A stretch of DNA of 35,201 nt from Lentisphaeria bacterium UBA4640 (GCA_002405835.1 DHMO01000053.1:122395-157595); one strand, 5' to 3'; counted from the first letter of the stretch, positions 15,994 through 24,521 are shown. Numbers and translations: made by a program. The notes: a model not told the origin generated them from the sequence alone.

Positions 15994-17949
15994 ATGATAG
16001 ACTTCAAAGATGTTTCAAAGCACTACGGTGCACGCGATATTTTCAACAACGCCTCCTTCCGCGTGGAAAAAGGGGAACGGGTCGGCGTGGTCGGCCCCAA
16101 CGGTTCCGGCAAGAGTACGCTCTTTGCCATGATCACAGGCGAACTTTCCGCAGACAAAGGAGAAATCGTCGTTCCGCAGAAGGCGCGGATCGGTCTGCTG
16201 CATCAGCAGCTCGATTTCTTCCGCGACGATGAGCCGCTTATCGAATTTGTCGCCACGGTCGGCGGTGAACTTCCGCGCATTCAGGCGCGGATGCAGGAAC
16301 TCGAACAGAAACTTGCGGCGAACTCCGCAGACAATGCCGCGCTCAAAGAACTCGGCGAACTCCAGACAAGATTCGAACATATCGGCGGATACGACATCCG
16401 GCACCGCGCCGCCGCCGCACTCGCCGGACTCGGCTTCAGAACCGAAGACGAAAACCGTCCGATGGGCGACTTCAGCGGCGGTTGGCAGATGCGCGCCTGC
16501 ATGGCGCGGACACTCCTCAGCGAACCCGACATTCTTCTGCTGGACGAACCCTCCAACTATCTTGACATTCCCGCCGTGGAGTGGCTTCAGCGCAGACTTA
16601 AAAGTTTTGAGGGCACGCTCATGCTCATCTCGCACGACCGCTTCCTGCTGAACTCTCTCACGAACGTCACTCTGGAAGTCAACAGTGCAAAAGTGGTCCG
16701 CTACCCGGGCAACTATCAGTATTACGTCCACGAACGCGAAGAGCGCCGCCGCCACGCGGAAGCCGCCGCGTCCAATGTCGAACGCAAAAAAGAACAGCTC
16801 GAACGCAACATCAACCGCTTCCGCGCAAAGGCGACCAAAGCGGCGCAGGTGCAGTCCTGGATCAAAATGCTGGACAAGATTGAAGACGTCGACGTTCCCG
16901 ATGATCTGCATTTCCGCGGAACCATCCGTATTCCGCCTCCGCCTCATTCCGGCGTGGAAACGGTCCGTCTCGAAAACGTCTCTTTTGCCTACGAGCCGGG
17001 CAAAAACATTCTGCATGACGTCAATCTGCATATCGAACGCGGAGAAAAAGTCGGCATCATCGGATACAACGGTGCCGGCAAAACGACTTTGCTGAAAATC
17101 ATCGCCGGACGCCTCCAGCCGACCGAAGGAACGCGCACGCCGGGACACAAGGTCATCGTCGGTTATCAGGCTCAGGAGTTTGCGGAACTGCTGCCTCCGG
17201 AAATGTGTGTCTATGACGTCGTCAAGCAGGCTGCGGCAGCGGACGTCACCGGACAGCGCGTCCGGGAGATTGTCGGCGCGTTCGGCTTCTCCGGCGACGA
17301 TGCGAACAAGCTCTGCAAAGTGCTCAGCGGCGGAGAGAAAATCCGTCTCTGCTTCGCCCGGATTTTCGTCAACCCGCCGAATCTGCTGGTGCTCGACGAA
17401 CCGACCACGCACCTGGATATCGCCGCGCGGGAAGCGCTTCAGCAGTCGATTGCCGACTATCCCGGAACCGTCTGCATGGTCAGTCACGACGTGGAATTTC
17501 TGCGAGGTTCCGCCAACATCATTCTCGAAGTGCGCGATCATCAGGCGAAACGTTTTCAGGGCGGATACGATTATTACAAGGAAAAGATGCTGGAGCTGGA
17601 ACAGAAGAACGCACCCGCCGCGGCATCTGCACCCGCCGCCGTTTCCGCGGATTCCCAGAAGGAACGCCGCAAAGAGCGCGCCGCCCGCAGACAGGAGCTC
17701 TCCAAAGACAAGAAACGTCTGGAAAAGCTGGTTGCGGAAATGGAAAAACGGATCGATGCCGCAGAAGCGGAAAAAGCGGAAATCATCGCCGCGCTTTCCG
17801 ATCCTTCGGGCAGCAAAGATTTCGCCGGGCTGCAGAAGCGCCTGAGCGAACTCGACGCCGAAATCAACACCTGCACGGAGAACTGGGAGCGCGAAGCCGC
17901 GGAGCTCGAAACTCTGATGACCGAGTACAACGCCATCAGCGAACTGTAA
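15994..17949 (+). CDS. ABC-F family ATPase (Uup/YheS-like translation factor)
   Basis: ABC-F proteins are soluble double ATPases that bind the ribosomal E site and relieve stalled or misfolded translation states; some give antibiotic protection. The 651-residue protein has two ABC cassettes: Walker A GPNGSGKST (34-42), signature FSGGWQMR and Walker B ILLLDEPSNYLD in the first; GYNGAGKTT (357-365), LSGGEKIR and LLVLDEPTTHLD in the second. Between them lies a charged interdomain linker (ERKKEQLERNINRFRAKATK). No membrane segment is present. The C-terminal 90 residues, after an Ala/Pro-rich hinge, form a coiled coil as in Uup. AGGA precedes the ATG. It has its own promoter and is 87 bases upstream of icd. 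Resistance versus housekeeping cannot be told from sequence; the length favours housekeeping. Confidence 0.95.
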   Translation: MIDFKDVSKHYGARDIFNNASFRVEKGERVGVVGPNGSGKSTLFAMITGELSADKGEIVVPQKARIGLLHQQLDFFRDDEPLIEFVATVGGELPRIQARMQELEQKLAANSADNAALKELGELQTRFEHIGGYDIRHRAAAALAGLGFRTEDENRPMGDFSGGWQMRACMARTLLSEPDILLLDEPSNYLDIPAVEWLQRRLKSFEGTLMLISHDRFLLNSLTNVTLEVNSAKVVRYPGNYQYYVHEREERRRHAEAAASNVERKKEQLERNINRFRAKATKAAQVQSWIKMLDKIEDVDVPDDLHFRGTIRIPPPPHSGVETVRLENVSFAYEPGKNILHDVNLHIERGEKVGIIGYNGAGKTTLLKIIAGRLQPTEGTRTPGHKVIVGYQAQEFAELLPPEMCVYDVVKQAAAADVTGQRVREIVGAFGFSGDDANKLCKVLSGGEKIRLCFARIFVNPPNLLVLDEPTTHLDIAAREALQQSIADYPGTVCMVSHDVEFLRGSANIILEVRDHQAKRFQGGYDYYKEKMLELEQKNAPAAASAPAAVSADSQKERRKERAARRQELSKDKKRLEKLVAEMEKRIDAAEAEKAEIIAALSDPSGSKDFAGLQKRLSELDAEINTCTENWEREAAELETLMTEYNAISEL

Positions 17950-17999
17950 AAAATCGGACGAAAAATAAAAAATCCGCTTTCATCTCAGTCAAAAGCGTG

Positions 18000-18005
18000 T
18001 ATATT
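18000..18005 (+). promoter_or_regulatory. Candidate -10 box of icd
   Basis: TATATT preceded by GCGTG stands 31 bases ahead of the icd ATG, but no convincing -35 is seen (TTTCAT at a 16-base spacing is the best). The same GCGTG-TATATT string occurs before purM. Confidence 0.35.
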
Positions 18006-18036
18006 AAGCACAAACAAACAAGCAAGGAGTGTTTTC

Positions 18037-19287
18037 ATGGCTTACGACAAGATCAAATTCCCCGCCGGAGACAAAATCACCGTTTCCGCAGACGGCAAAC
18101 TCACGGTTCCCGATCACCCGCTGATCACCTACATTGAAGGCGACGGCATCGGAGCGGACATCACCAAAGCCGCGATGCACATCTGGAACTCCGCCATTCA
18201 GAAGGCCTACAACGGCAAACGCTCCATTGCGTGGACCGAAGTCTTTGCCGGTGAAAAGGCCACGAAGATTTACGGCGAAGGCGTCTGGCTCCCCGAAGAG
18301 ACCCTGCAGGCTATTGAAGAGTGCAAAATCTCCATCAAAGGACCTCTGACCACTCCCGTCGGCAAAGGCATCCGCTCGCTCAACGTCCAGCTCCGCCAGA
18401 AACTCGACCTCTACGTCTGCCTCCGCCCGGTGCGTCATTTCGCCGGCGTCCCCTCCCCCGTGAAGGAACCGGACAAGACGGACATGGTTGTCTTCCGTGA
18501 AAACACCGAGGACATTTACGCGGGAATTGAATGGGCGTCCGGAACTCCCGAAGCAAAGAAGGTCATCGACTTCCTTCAGAACACCATGGGCGTCACCAAA
18601 ATCCGCTTCCCCGAAACCTCTGGAATCGGCATCAAGCCGGTCTCACGCGAAGGTTCCGAACGTCTCATCCGCGCCGCCATCCGCTACGCCATCGACAACA
18701 AGCGCAAAAGCGTCACCCTCGTCCACAAGGGCAACATCATGAAGTTCACCGAAGGCGCATTCAAGGACTGGGGTTATGAGCTCGCCAAGCGCGAATTTCC
18801 CAACGAAGTCATCGCCTGGGCCGACTGCAACGGCGTTGCCCCCGAAGGCAAAATTGTCATCAAGGACTGCATCTGCGATGCGTTCCTCCAGCAGATTCTG
18901 ACGCGTCCCGCCGAATACGACGTCATTGCGACCATGAATCTGAACGGCGACTATGTTTCCGATGCGCTCGCCGCCTGCGTGGGCGGAATCGGCATTGCGC
19001 CGGGAGCCAATATCAACTACATGACCGGAATGGCGATCTTCGAAGCCACCCACGGAACAGCTCCGAAGTATGCCGGACTCGACAAGGTCAACCCCTCCTC
19101 CCTCGCGCTTTCCGGCGAAATGCTTCTCCGCCACATCGGCTGGACCGAAGCCGCCGACCTCGTCGTCAAGGGTATTGAAGGGGCGATCTCCGCAAAGAAG
19201 GTCACCTACGACTTCGCCCGTCTGATGGAAGGCGCGACCGAACTCAGCTGTTCGGGCTTTGCAAATGCCGTCGTGGAGGCGATGTGA
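18037..19287 (+). CDS. icd: Isocitrate dehydrogenase (NADP+ type)
   Basis: Icd oxidises isocitrate to 2-oxoglutarate in the TCA cycle. The product is 416 residues, the same as the E. coli enzyme. Diagnostic stretches are YIEGDGIGADIT, GPLTTPVGKGIRSLNVQLRQ with the substrate-binding Ser (Ser114, equivalent to the phosphorylated Ser113 of E. coli), YVCLRPVRHF, VVFRENTEDIYAGIEW, LVHKGNIMKFTEGAFKDWGY, the metal-binding YDVIATMNLNGDYVSDALAA, and HGTAPKYAGLDKVNP, whose Lys-Tyr pair is typical of NADP+ use. AAGGAG lies in front of the ATG. No icd kinase/phosphatase is nearby. Its stop overlaps the next gene's start, making it the first gene of a run with LPS-related functions. Confidence 0.97.
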   Translation: MAYDKIKFPAGDKITVSADGKLTVPDHPLITYIEGDGIGADITKAAMHIWNSAIQKAYNGKRSIAWTEVFAGEKATKIYGEGVWLPEETLQAIEECKISIKGPLTTPVGKGIRSLNVQLRQKLDLYVCLRPVRHFAGVPSPVKEPDKTDMVVFRENTEDIYAGIEWASGTPEAKKVIDFLQNTMGVTKIRFPETSGIGIKPVSREGSERLIRAAIRYAIDNKRKSVTLVHKGNIMKFTEGAFKDWGYELAKREFPNEVIAWADCNGVAPEGKIVIKDCICDAFLQQILTRPAEYDVIATMNLNGDYVSDALAACVGGIGIAPGANINYMTGMAIFEATHGTAPKYAGLDKVNPSSLALSGEMLLRHIGWTEAADLVVKGIEGAISAKKVTYDFARLMEGATELSCSGFANAVVEAM

Positions 19288-19724
19288 ATGCGGCAGTGAA
19301 CAATGCCGCTCCGGAAGACGTCGTTGTGCGTCTTCTGGAAAAAGCGGAGATGCCCGGCGCGGCGGAACGCGTCGAGGCACTCTACCGCAGCGCCGGATGG
19401 ATCGCGGAAGAAGATCCCGCAGAATACATTCCGGCAATGCTTCAAAACTCGTTCTGCGTCGCCGGGGCATTTCACAAGGGGCGTCTCATCGGAATGATGC
19501 GCGCCCTCTCCGACGGTGTCAGCGATGCGTATCTGCTTGACATGGTGGTGGATCCGGCTTTCCGCGGGCACGGTGTTGCTTCGCGGATTCTGGAAACCAT
19601 CACTTCGCATCTGAAAAATCTTGGAATCGACTGGATCGTCTGCATCTCGGTTCCGGGCGTTGAGAAACTGTACCTCAAGCTCGGCGAAACAATGGACCGT
19701 CATACACCGATCCGCTTCCATTAA
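19284..19724 (+). CDS. GNAT-family N-acetyltransferase
   Basis: A 146-residue acyl-CoA-dependent acetyltransferase of unknown substrate. The acetyl-CoA binding core is clear: LLDMVVDPAFRGHGVASRIL has the strand followed by the RGHGVA pyrophosphate loop (R/Q-x-x-G-x-G/A), and a C-terminal strand-helix pair (IDWIVCISVPGVEKLYLKLG) closes the fold. The start is a GTG at 19284 that overlaps the icd stop (GTGA) and has GGAGG four bases ahead inside icd, so the two are translationally coupled. It is followed after 12 bases by the DUF2156 gene. Acetylation of a protein, an antibiotic or an envelope sugar are all possible. Confidence 0.85.
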   Translation: MNAAVNNAAPEDVVVRLLEKAEMPGAAERVEALYRSAGWIAEEDPAEYIPAMLQNSFCVAGAFHKGRLIGMMRALSDGVSDAYLLDMVVDPAFRGHGVASRILETITSHLKNLGIDWIVCISVPGVEKLYLKLGETMDRHTPIRFH

Positions 19725-19736
19725 CAGAGAGGCGTT

Positions 19737-20660
19737 ATGAGCCAATTTGCATTCGAGCGTTTCAAACCGGTCGAAATTGAAGACCGCTCCGTTCTGGAGC
19801 CGCTGCTTCTTGCCTCCGAACCGGCAACCTGCGAATCGAACTTTCTCAACATCTTTGTCTGGAGCCACATCTACGGAACCCTTTACCAGGTCTGCGGAAA
19901 CCGCCCCTATGTCTATCTGACGTCCGTTGATGAACTCCTCTTCCCCGCCGGTGCAGACGGCGACTATCCGCCGCCCGACGAACTTGCGCACGCTTCCGCC
20001 GAAATGCGGAAACAGGGGAAAAACGGCATTATCTATCAGGTCAAAGCCGATTATCTCGAAAAATTTCCGGAATATGCAAACTATTTCCGTGCGGAACAGG
20101 AAAGCGAAGACTTCGGAGAATATATTTACAGCCTCCAGAACCTCATCGATCTCCACGGTTCCAAACTGGCGAAAAAGAAAAACCTCATCTCCCAGTTCAA
20201 GCGCGACTATCCGGACTACACGGTCGTTTCGCTCACCGCCGCTCAGCTTGCGGACTGCAAAGCCCTTGCCGACGCCTGGCGCGAAGCGAAGATGCAGACC
20301 AACCCCGAGCACGTTGAAGGAATCATCGAAGAACACGAAGCGCTCGACCGCGCAATCGCAAACTATGCGAACCTTTCCATCGAAGGCGTCTGCATTTACG
20401 TTGAAGGAAAGCTCGTTGCATTTGCCATGTGCAGCCGCATCAACTCCGAACTCTTCACGATTCATTTTGAAAAAAATGACCTTGCCTACAAGGGATCCGG
20501 CCAGATCATCAACCAGGAGACGGCGCGCGCGCTGCTGCCGCTCGGCAAGTACGTCGACCGCGAACAGGATCTCGGCGTCGAGGGACTGCGCCATGCGAAA
20601 CAGTCGTATCAGCCGATCGTTCTTCTCCGCAACTACAATCTGATCCCGCTGGAGAAGTGA
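19737..20660 (+). CDS. Soluble DUF2156 protein (phosphatidylglycerol lysyltransferase C-terminal-like)
   Basis: A 307-residue protein resembling the catalytic half of MprF/LysX-type aminoacyl-lipid transferases, a tandem GNAT fold that takes an amino acid from aminoacyl-tRNA. The first half has CESNFLNIFVWSHIYGTLYQ and the second YIYSLQNLIDLHGSKLAKKK leading to NLISQFKRDYPDYTVV, which is the lysine-rich segment typical of the family, then IEGVCIYVEGKLVAFAMCSR and a C-terminal LGVEGLRHAKQSYQPI. No transmembrane helices are present, unlike MprF, so the flippase part is missing and it should be cytosolic. AGAGGC precedes the ATG. It sits between a GNAT gene and waaG, with a one-base gap to the latter. 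Its substrate is unknown; stand-alone members exist in many bacteria. Confidence 0.8.
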   Translation: MSQFAFERFKPVEIEDRSVLEPLLLASEPATCESNFLNIFVWSHIYGTLYQVCGNRPYVYLTSVDELLFPAGADGDYPPPDELAHASAEMRKQGKNGIIYQVKADYLEKFPEYANYFRAEQESEDFGEYIYSLQNLIDLHGSKLAKKKNLISQFKRDYPDYTVVSLTAAQLADCKALADAWREAKMQTNPEHVEGIIEEHEALDRAIANYANLSIEGVCIYVEGKLVAFAMCSRINSELFTIHFEKNDLAYKGSGQIINQETARALLPLGKYVDREQDLGVEGLRHAKQSYQPIVLLRNYNLIPLEK

Positions 20661-20661
20661 C

Positions 20662-21801
20662 GTGCGCATTTCCATGGCCATCTTCCGGGCGAGTCCCGAA
20701 TACGTAATGACGAACTGCCTCCTGCATATCGCGGAGGCGGCGCACCGGCGCGGTCATGAAATCACCGTCTACACGCACGAATGGAACGGAGCGGAACCCG
20801 GCTACATCCGGGTTGTCCGCTTCCCCATCACCGCCAAACCTTACCAGAAACGGACCGCAGAATTCTTCTCGCGTCTCGCCGACGCCGTCAAAGGCGATCA
20901 GCCGGACGTTGTTCTCGGATTCAACCGCGGTCCCGGACTCGACTTCTATTTCTCCGGCGGCAACTGTTTCGTCTATACCGAAAAGCAGACCCGCAGCGGA
21001 ATGTACCGCTTCTTCAACCGCGAATATGCAGTCCGCGCCGCCCTTGAACAGGAAGTCTTCTCGCCCGAATCTCAAACCCGGATTTTCTACTTCAGCGAAG
21101 AACAGAAAGAGCAATTCATCCGCACGTTCAACACTCCCGCAAACAGGTTCTGTCTGCTGCCGCCCGCCGCAAATCAGGACTGCCGCAGAACTGCGGATTA
21201 TGAAAATATCCGTCTCAACAAACGCCGCATTTTCTCCGCCGGATCCAACGACATTGTGCTGATTCAAGTCGCGATCAACATGCTCCGCAAAGGTGTGGAC
21301 CGCACGATCCTTGCAGTTGCCGCACTGCCGGAAGAGATCCGTTCCCGCATCCGCCTTTGTCTCATCGGACGCGAAACAGAGAAGCTCCGCCAGCTCGCCG
21401 AAGCCGCAGGAATCGCAAAGCAGACCTATTTCGAAGGACCGCAGTACGATCTGCGCGATTATCTGTACACTGCCGACATGATGATTCATCCCGCACGCGT
21501 CGAAGTCACCGGTCCCATGCTTCTGGAAGCGCTCGACGCCGGAGTTCCCGTTCTCTGCACCGACAACTGCGGTTACGCGGAATACGTCATGAACTCCCAT
21601 GCCGGCGGAACCGTCACGGGCGGACACGCCTTTGATCAGATGGAACTGAACGCCGCGCTTCTCTCCTTTCTCTGCGATCCGGCGCAATTGCGCATTCTCT
21701 CGCGGGACGCCCTCGACTACATGCGGCATTACGACACGTTCTCCTACGCAGAAACCGTTGTGAACACACTTGAACAGAAAGGTTCCCATGCTCCCCGTTG
21801 A
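20662..21801 (+). CDS. waaG: LPS core glycosyltransferase of the WaaG (RfaG) type, family GT4
   Basis: In enterobacteria WaaG adds the first glucose to heptose II of the LPS inner core at the cytoplasmic face of the inner membrane. The 379-residue protein follows WaaG along its length: AEAAHRRGHEITVYTHEWNG, DVVLGFNRGPGLDFYFSGG, RIFYFSEEQKEQFIRTF, RFCLLPPA, then LIQVAINMLRKGVDRTILAV, and the GT4 E-x7-E motif between Glu281 and Glu289 (HPARVEVTGPMLLEALDAG), followed by CGYAEYV. The start is a GTG at 20662 with GGAG seven bases before. It overlaps waaP by 14 bases. The sugar transferred here may differ from glucose. Confidence 0.88.
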   Translation: MRISMAIFRASPEYVMTNCLLHIAEAAHRRGHEITVYTHEWNGAEPGYIRVVRFPITAKPYQKRTAEFFSRLADAVKGDQPDVVLGFNRGPGLDFYFSGGNCFVYTEKQTRSGMYRFFNREYAVRAALEQEVFSPESQTRIFYFSEEQKEQFIRTFNTPANRFCLLPPAANQDCRRTADYENIRLNKRRIFSAGSNDIVLIQVAINMLRKGVDRTILAVAALPEEIRSRIRLCLIGRETEKLRQLAEAAGIAKQTYFEGPQYDLRDYLYTADMMIHPARVEVTGPMLLEALDAGVPVLCTDNCGYAEYVMNSHAGGTVTGGHAFDQMELNAALLSFLCDPAQLRILSRDALDYMRHYDTFSYAETVVNTLEQKGSHAPR

Positions 21802-22597
21802 CATCTCTCCGGAACTCGCCCCGATGCTGAGCGGCGACCCGTTTGCCAAAGCCTTCGCAATCGACGGCGAAGTGTTCCGCAGCGTCAAAACCCGCAAAAC
21901 CGTCCGTTTCATCCGCGACGGCAAGCCGTATTTCATCAAGATGCACCGCGGAGTCGGCTGGGGAGAAATCTTCAAAAACTGGCTTCAGTTCAAACGCCCC
22001 GTCCTCGGCGCGGCAAATGAATATCTCGCAATCAGGCACATGGAATCGCTCGGACTCGACACCATGCGCGTCTGTGCATTCGGCGAACGCGGATGGAACC
22101 CTGCAAAGCGCGAGTCGTTCATCATCACGGCGGAACTTGAAAACATGATTTCTCTCGAAGATTTCTGCCGTGACTGGGCGTCAAATCCGCCCGATCCGGA
22201 ACTCAAGCGGCGCATCATTGACCGTCTTGCGGAAGTCTGTTCCAAGATGCACTACTCCGGGCTCAACCACAGAGACTGCTACATCTGCCATTTCCTGCTG
22301 GATAAAACCGCTTTCGCGAAAGGCGAAATCCGGCTTTTCGTCCTTGATCTTCACCGGGCGGAACTGCGTCCGCGGATTCCGCGCCGGATGCGTGTGAAGG
22401 ATCTCGCAGGAATCTTCTTCTCCTCGATGGATCTCGGACTGAGCCGGCGCGACGCTCTCCGCTTCATGGCAGTCTACCGCCGGGGCGGCGCACTCGACGC
22501 CAATCTCTGGCGCGACGTCCATGAAACAGCCGTCCGGCTCTACCGGAAGGAATGGAAAAAGGAACCGCCGACATGCCCGGAAACGATAAACTCCTGA
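21788..22597 (+). CDS. waaP: LPS core heptose(I) kinase
   Basis: WaaP phosphorylates the first heptose of the LPS inner core; the phosphate cross-links neighbouring LPS through divalent cations and stabilises the outer membrane. The 269-residue product is close in length to E. coli WaaP and shares GEVFRSVKTRKTVRF, KMHRGVGWGEIFKNWLQFKR, PVLGAANEYLAI, SFIITAELENMISLEDFCRD, WASNPPD, and the kinase loop GLNHRDCYICHFLLD with catalytic Asp163, then VLDLHRAELRPRIPRR. I chose the ATG at 21788 (AAAGG five bases before) over a TTG at 21770. It overlaps waaG at its 5' end and arfB at its 3' end. Its presence implies that this organism makes a heptose-containing core; heptosyltransferases are not in the window. 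Confidence 0.95.
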   Translation: MLPVDISPELAPMLSGDPFAKAFAIDGEVFRSVKTRKTVRFIRDGKPYFIKMHRGVGWGEIFKNWLQFKRPVLGAANEYLAIRHMESLGLDTMRVCAFGERGWNPAKRESFIITAELENMISLEDFCRDWASNPPDPELKRRIIDRLAEVCSKMHYSGLNHRDCYICHFLLDKTAFAKGEIRLFVLDLHRAELRPRIPRRMRVKDLAGIFFSSMDLGLSRRDALRFMAVYRRGGALDANLWRDVHETAVRLYRKEWKKEPPTCPETINS

Positions 22598-22983
22598 AAC
22601 ATCTTCCGCCCGACGAAGAACTCGAAGAGGAATTTGTCCGTTCCGCCAGCGGACCCGGCGGTCAGAACGTCAACAAAACAGCCACCGCCGTCCGCCTGAC
22701 GTTCCGTTTCATGGAAAGCCCGACTCTTTCCGATGAGGTGAAGGCGCGTCTTCAAACACTCTGCGGAGCGGATTTTGTTTCGTTTCTCGCACGGGAATCG
22801 CGCAGTCTTCCGGACAACCGCGAAGCGGCGCGCTGCCGTCTTGCCGCTCTGATCGCCTCCGCAAAAAAAGTTCCGCGCAAACGCCGTCCGACCAAACCGA
22901 CACGCGCCTCGAAAGAACGCCGTCTCAATGCAAAATCCCGCCGTTCCGAAATCAAATCCGGACGCGGCAAAGTTGAATACTGA
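22573..22983 (+). CDS. arfB: ArfB-type peptidyl-tRNA hydrolase (ribosome rescue)
   Basis: ArfB (YaeJ) enters ribosomes stalled without a stop codon and hydrolyses the peptidyl-tRNA. The 136-residue protein has the release-factor GGQ at residues 29-31 in SASGPGGQNVNKTATAVRL, ARESRSLPDNREAARCRLAA, and the basic tail RKRRPTKPTRASKERRLNAK that reaches into the mRNA channel. The size and tail distinguish it from full release factors. An ATG at 22552 is in frame, but 22573 has AAGGA nine bases before and is preferred. It overlaps the 3' end of waaP by 25 bases and is the last gene of the run beginning with icd. Confidence 0.92.
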   Translation: MPGNDKLLKHLPPDEELEEEFVRSASGPGGQNVNKTATAVRLTFRFMESPTLSDEVKARLQTLCGADFVSFLARESRSLPDNREAARCRLAALIASAKKVPRKRRPTKPTRASKERRLNAKSRRSEIKSGRGKVEY

Positions 22984-23001
22984 TTGTCTCTTTGCACAAA
23001 A

Positions 23002-23046
23002 CGGGGGATGAACAGCGGTCACCCCCGCGACTGCGTTCATCCCCCG
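23002..23046 (-). terminator. Long hairpin terminator between arfB and oadG
   Basis: CGGGGGATGAAC and GTTCATCCCCCG pair perfectly, extended inward by GCGGTC/GACTGC (one G-T pair, one bulged A) around an 8-base loop. On the minus strand the stem is followed by TTTTGTGC, so it best serves oadABG; it may also end the plus-strand run. Confidence 0.7.
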
Positions 23047-23051
23047 CAAAC

Positions 23052-23246
23052 TTACTTCCGCAGTTCCCGCATTGCAACCGCAATGGCAAGCGCGGTTTCC
23101 ACATCCGGATTCTGCGTCTCGTTTTTTTCTTTTGCGAACAGCCGGATCAGACGAACCAGCATATCAATCATGAACGCAACGAAAAACGCCACGACAACAG
23201 TCAGAATCATCGTCAGCAGCATGATGGAAAAGGCTTTTGCAACCAT
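23052..23246 (-). CDS. oadG: Oxaloacetate decarboxylase, gamma subunit
   Basis: OadG is the small membrane subunit that holds the alpha and beta subunits of the Na+-pumping decarboxylase together. The 64-residue protein has one membrane helix (FSIMLLTMILTVVVAFFVAF and on to about residue 34) followed by a charged segment (RLFAKEKNETQNPDVETALA), the layout of OadG, though shorter than many. AAGGAGG stands seven bases ahead of the ATG. It follows oadB by 12 bases and ends at the large hairpin. Without the neighbours it could not be identified from sequence alone. Confidence 0.85.
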   Translation of the reverse strand: MVAKAFSIMLLTMILTVVVAFFVAFMIDMLVRLIRLFAKEKNETQNPDVETALAIAVAMRELRK

Positions 23247-23258
23247 CGTAAAACCTCC

Positions 23259-24503
23259 TTACTTAATCAGGCTCATGTAGACCGCCGCGATGATTGCGGT
23301 TGTAATCACACCGCAGATGTTCGCTCCAAGCGCATACGGCATGATAATCGAGCCCGGATTCACTTTTGCCACGCATTTCTGCGCAACCTTCGCGCAGCTC
23401 GGAACACAGCTTACGCCCGCAAGCCCGATCACCGGATTGAACTTCCGTCCGGAAAGGAAATACATCGCGTAACCGCCGATGATTCCGCCGATTCCGGAAA
23501 GCAGCAGCGAAAGAATTCCGAGGAGAAGCAGCGGCAGAACCTCCGGCTTCATAATCGTCTCCGCCTCGCAGAGCACGCCGAGCAGAAGCCCGAGCATGAG
23601 CGTAGAGCCGTAAAGCACGATTTCACTGACAATGTACTGGAACTTCTCAAGTCCCGATTCCCGGATTGTAATGCCGAGGAACAGCGAGAAAATCAGCGGA
23701 GACGCCACCGGGAACAGGAACGACAGCACCGCGCTTGCAACGGCGGCAAACACGATTTTCTGTCCGGAAGTGATCGGTTTCCGCGGTTTCTCCGGCGGCA
23801 TTTTGAGTCCGATGAACTTTTTCGGAATCAGCAGTTTCACCAGATAGGGATAACCGCCGTAGCAGAGTCCGAGGTAAAGATATGCGACAATCGTAATCGG
23901 CACGAACAGATCCGGCGCCATCTTCAGCGAACCGAACAGCACCATCGGACCGTCCGCGCCGCCGACCAGGGCTATTGACGCGGCTTTGCCCAGATCCGGA
24001 TAAAAAATCGCCGCAATCGGCAGAGTCAGGAACGTTCCCAGTTCCGCGAAAAGAGCAAGGAACATGCTGACGTATGGACGCGCCATGACGAATCCGATAT
24101 CCAGAAGCGACCCTATGCCGACGAAAATCAGGCAGGCAATCAGCCCGTTGCTGAACGCCAGAGTGTAAACCGGCTGGAGCCAGTCGACTTGCATCAGAGA
24201 CATCAGCTGCATATTGTCGCTGACCGTCGAATCCAGAAACAGTGTTCCTATTTTCTGCGGATCCGGCGTTTTCCCTTCCAGAATCGCGACCGGGTCGAAG
24301 AACATGGCGGAGACATTGATCACAGCCATGCCGAGTCCCATCGGAATCATCAGAAGAGCTTCCAGAATTCCTTTCCGGCCGAGATAGATCATCAGGAAAC
24401 CGAGAAAAACCAGCAGAATCCGCACGCAGGTCGTCTGCCAGGGAGAGTGCGCAAGAACCGAAAATCCGGTGAATATTTCACCGAGCTGAGAAAATATATC
24501 CAT
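23259..24503 (-). CDS. oadB: Oxaloacetate decarboxylase, beta subunit (Na+ pump)
   Basis: OadB is the polytopic membrane subunit that couples decarboxylation of carboxybiotin to Na+ export. The 414-residue protein has about ten hydrophobic segments with family landmarks: DIGFVMARPYVSMFLALFAE, IALVGGADGPMVLFGS (the conserved Asp, here Asp184, that binds Na+ and proton in the Klebsiella subunit), FPVASPLIFSLFLGITIRES, GVLCEAETIMKPEVL, LNPVIG-like FNPVIGLAGVSCVPSCAKVA and MPYALGANICGVITTAI. The N-terminal about 85 residues, including LGRKGILEALLMIPMGLGM, belong to the same family. It lies between oadA and oadG in the usual order A-B-G. A related methylmalonyl- or glutaconyl-CoA decarboxylase role cannot be excluded from this subunit alone. 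Confidence 0.95.
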   Translation of the reverse strand: MDIFSQLGEIFTGFSVLAHSPWQTTCVRILLVFLGFLMIYLGRKGILEALLMIPMGLGMAVINVSAMFFDPVAILEGKTPDPQKIGTLFLDSTVSDNMQLMSLMQVDWLQPVYTLAFSNGLIACLIFVGIGSLLDIGFVMARPYVSMFLALFAELGTFLTLPIAAIFYPDLGKAASIALVGGADGPMVLFGSLKMAPDLFVPITIVAYLYLGLCYGGYPYLVKLLIPKKFIGLKMPPEKPRKPITSGQKIVFAAVASAVLSFLFPVASPLIFSLFLGITIRESGLEKFQYIVSEIVLYGSTLMLGLLLGVLCEAETIMKPEVLPLLLLGILSLLLSGIGGIIGGYAMYFLSGRKFNPVIGLAGVSCVPSCAKVAQKCVAKVNPGSIIMPYALGANICGVITTAIIAAVYMSLIK

Positions 24504-24521
24504 AATGCATCATCTCCGGAG

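Noticed and set aside
15994..17949. ABC-F protein as an antibiotic-resistance determinant
   Set aside because: Length, C-terminal coiled coil and context fit the housekeeping Uup/YheS-like class; nothing in the neighbourhood suggests antibiotic resistance or transfer.
23002..23046. The long hairpin as a possible CRISPR repeat or attachment site
   Set aside because: It is a single inverted repeat with no tandem copies or spacers, sits between convergent genes and has TTTT on the minus side, so termination is simpler.
22992..23978. A 328-codon plus-strand frame after arfB
   Set aside because: It crosses the hairpin and lies opposite oadG and oadB; the product is a His/Arg/Gln-rich shadow.
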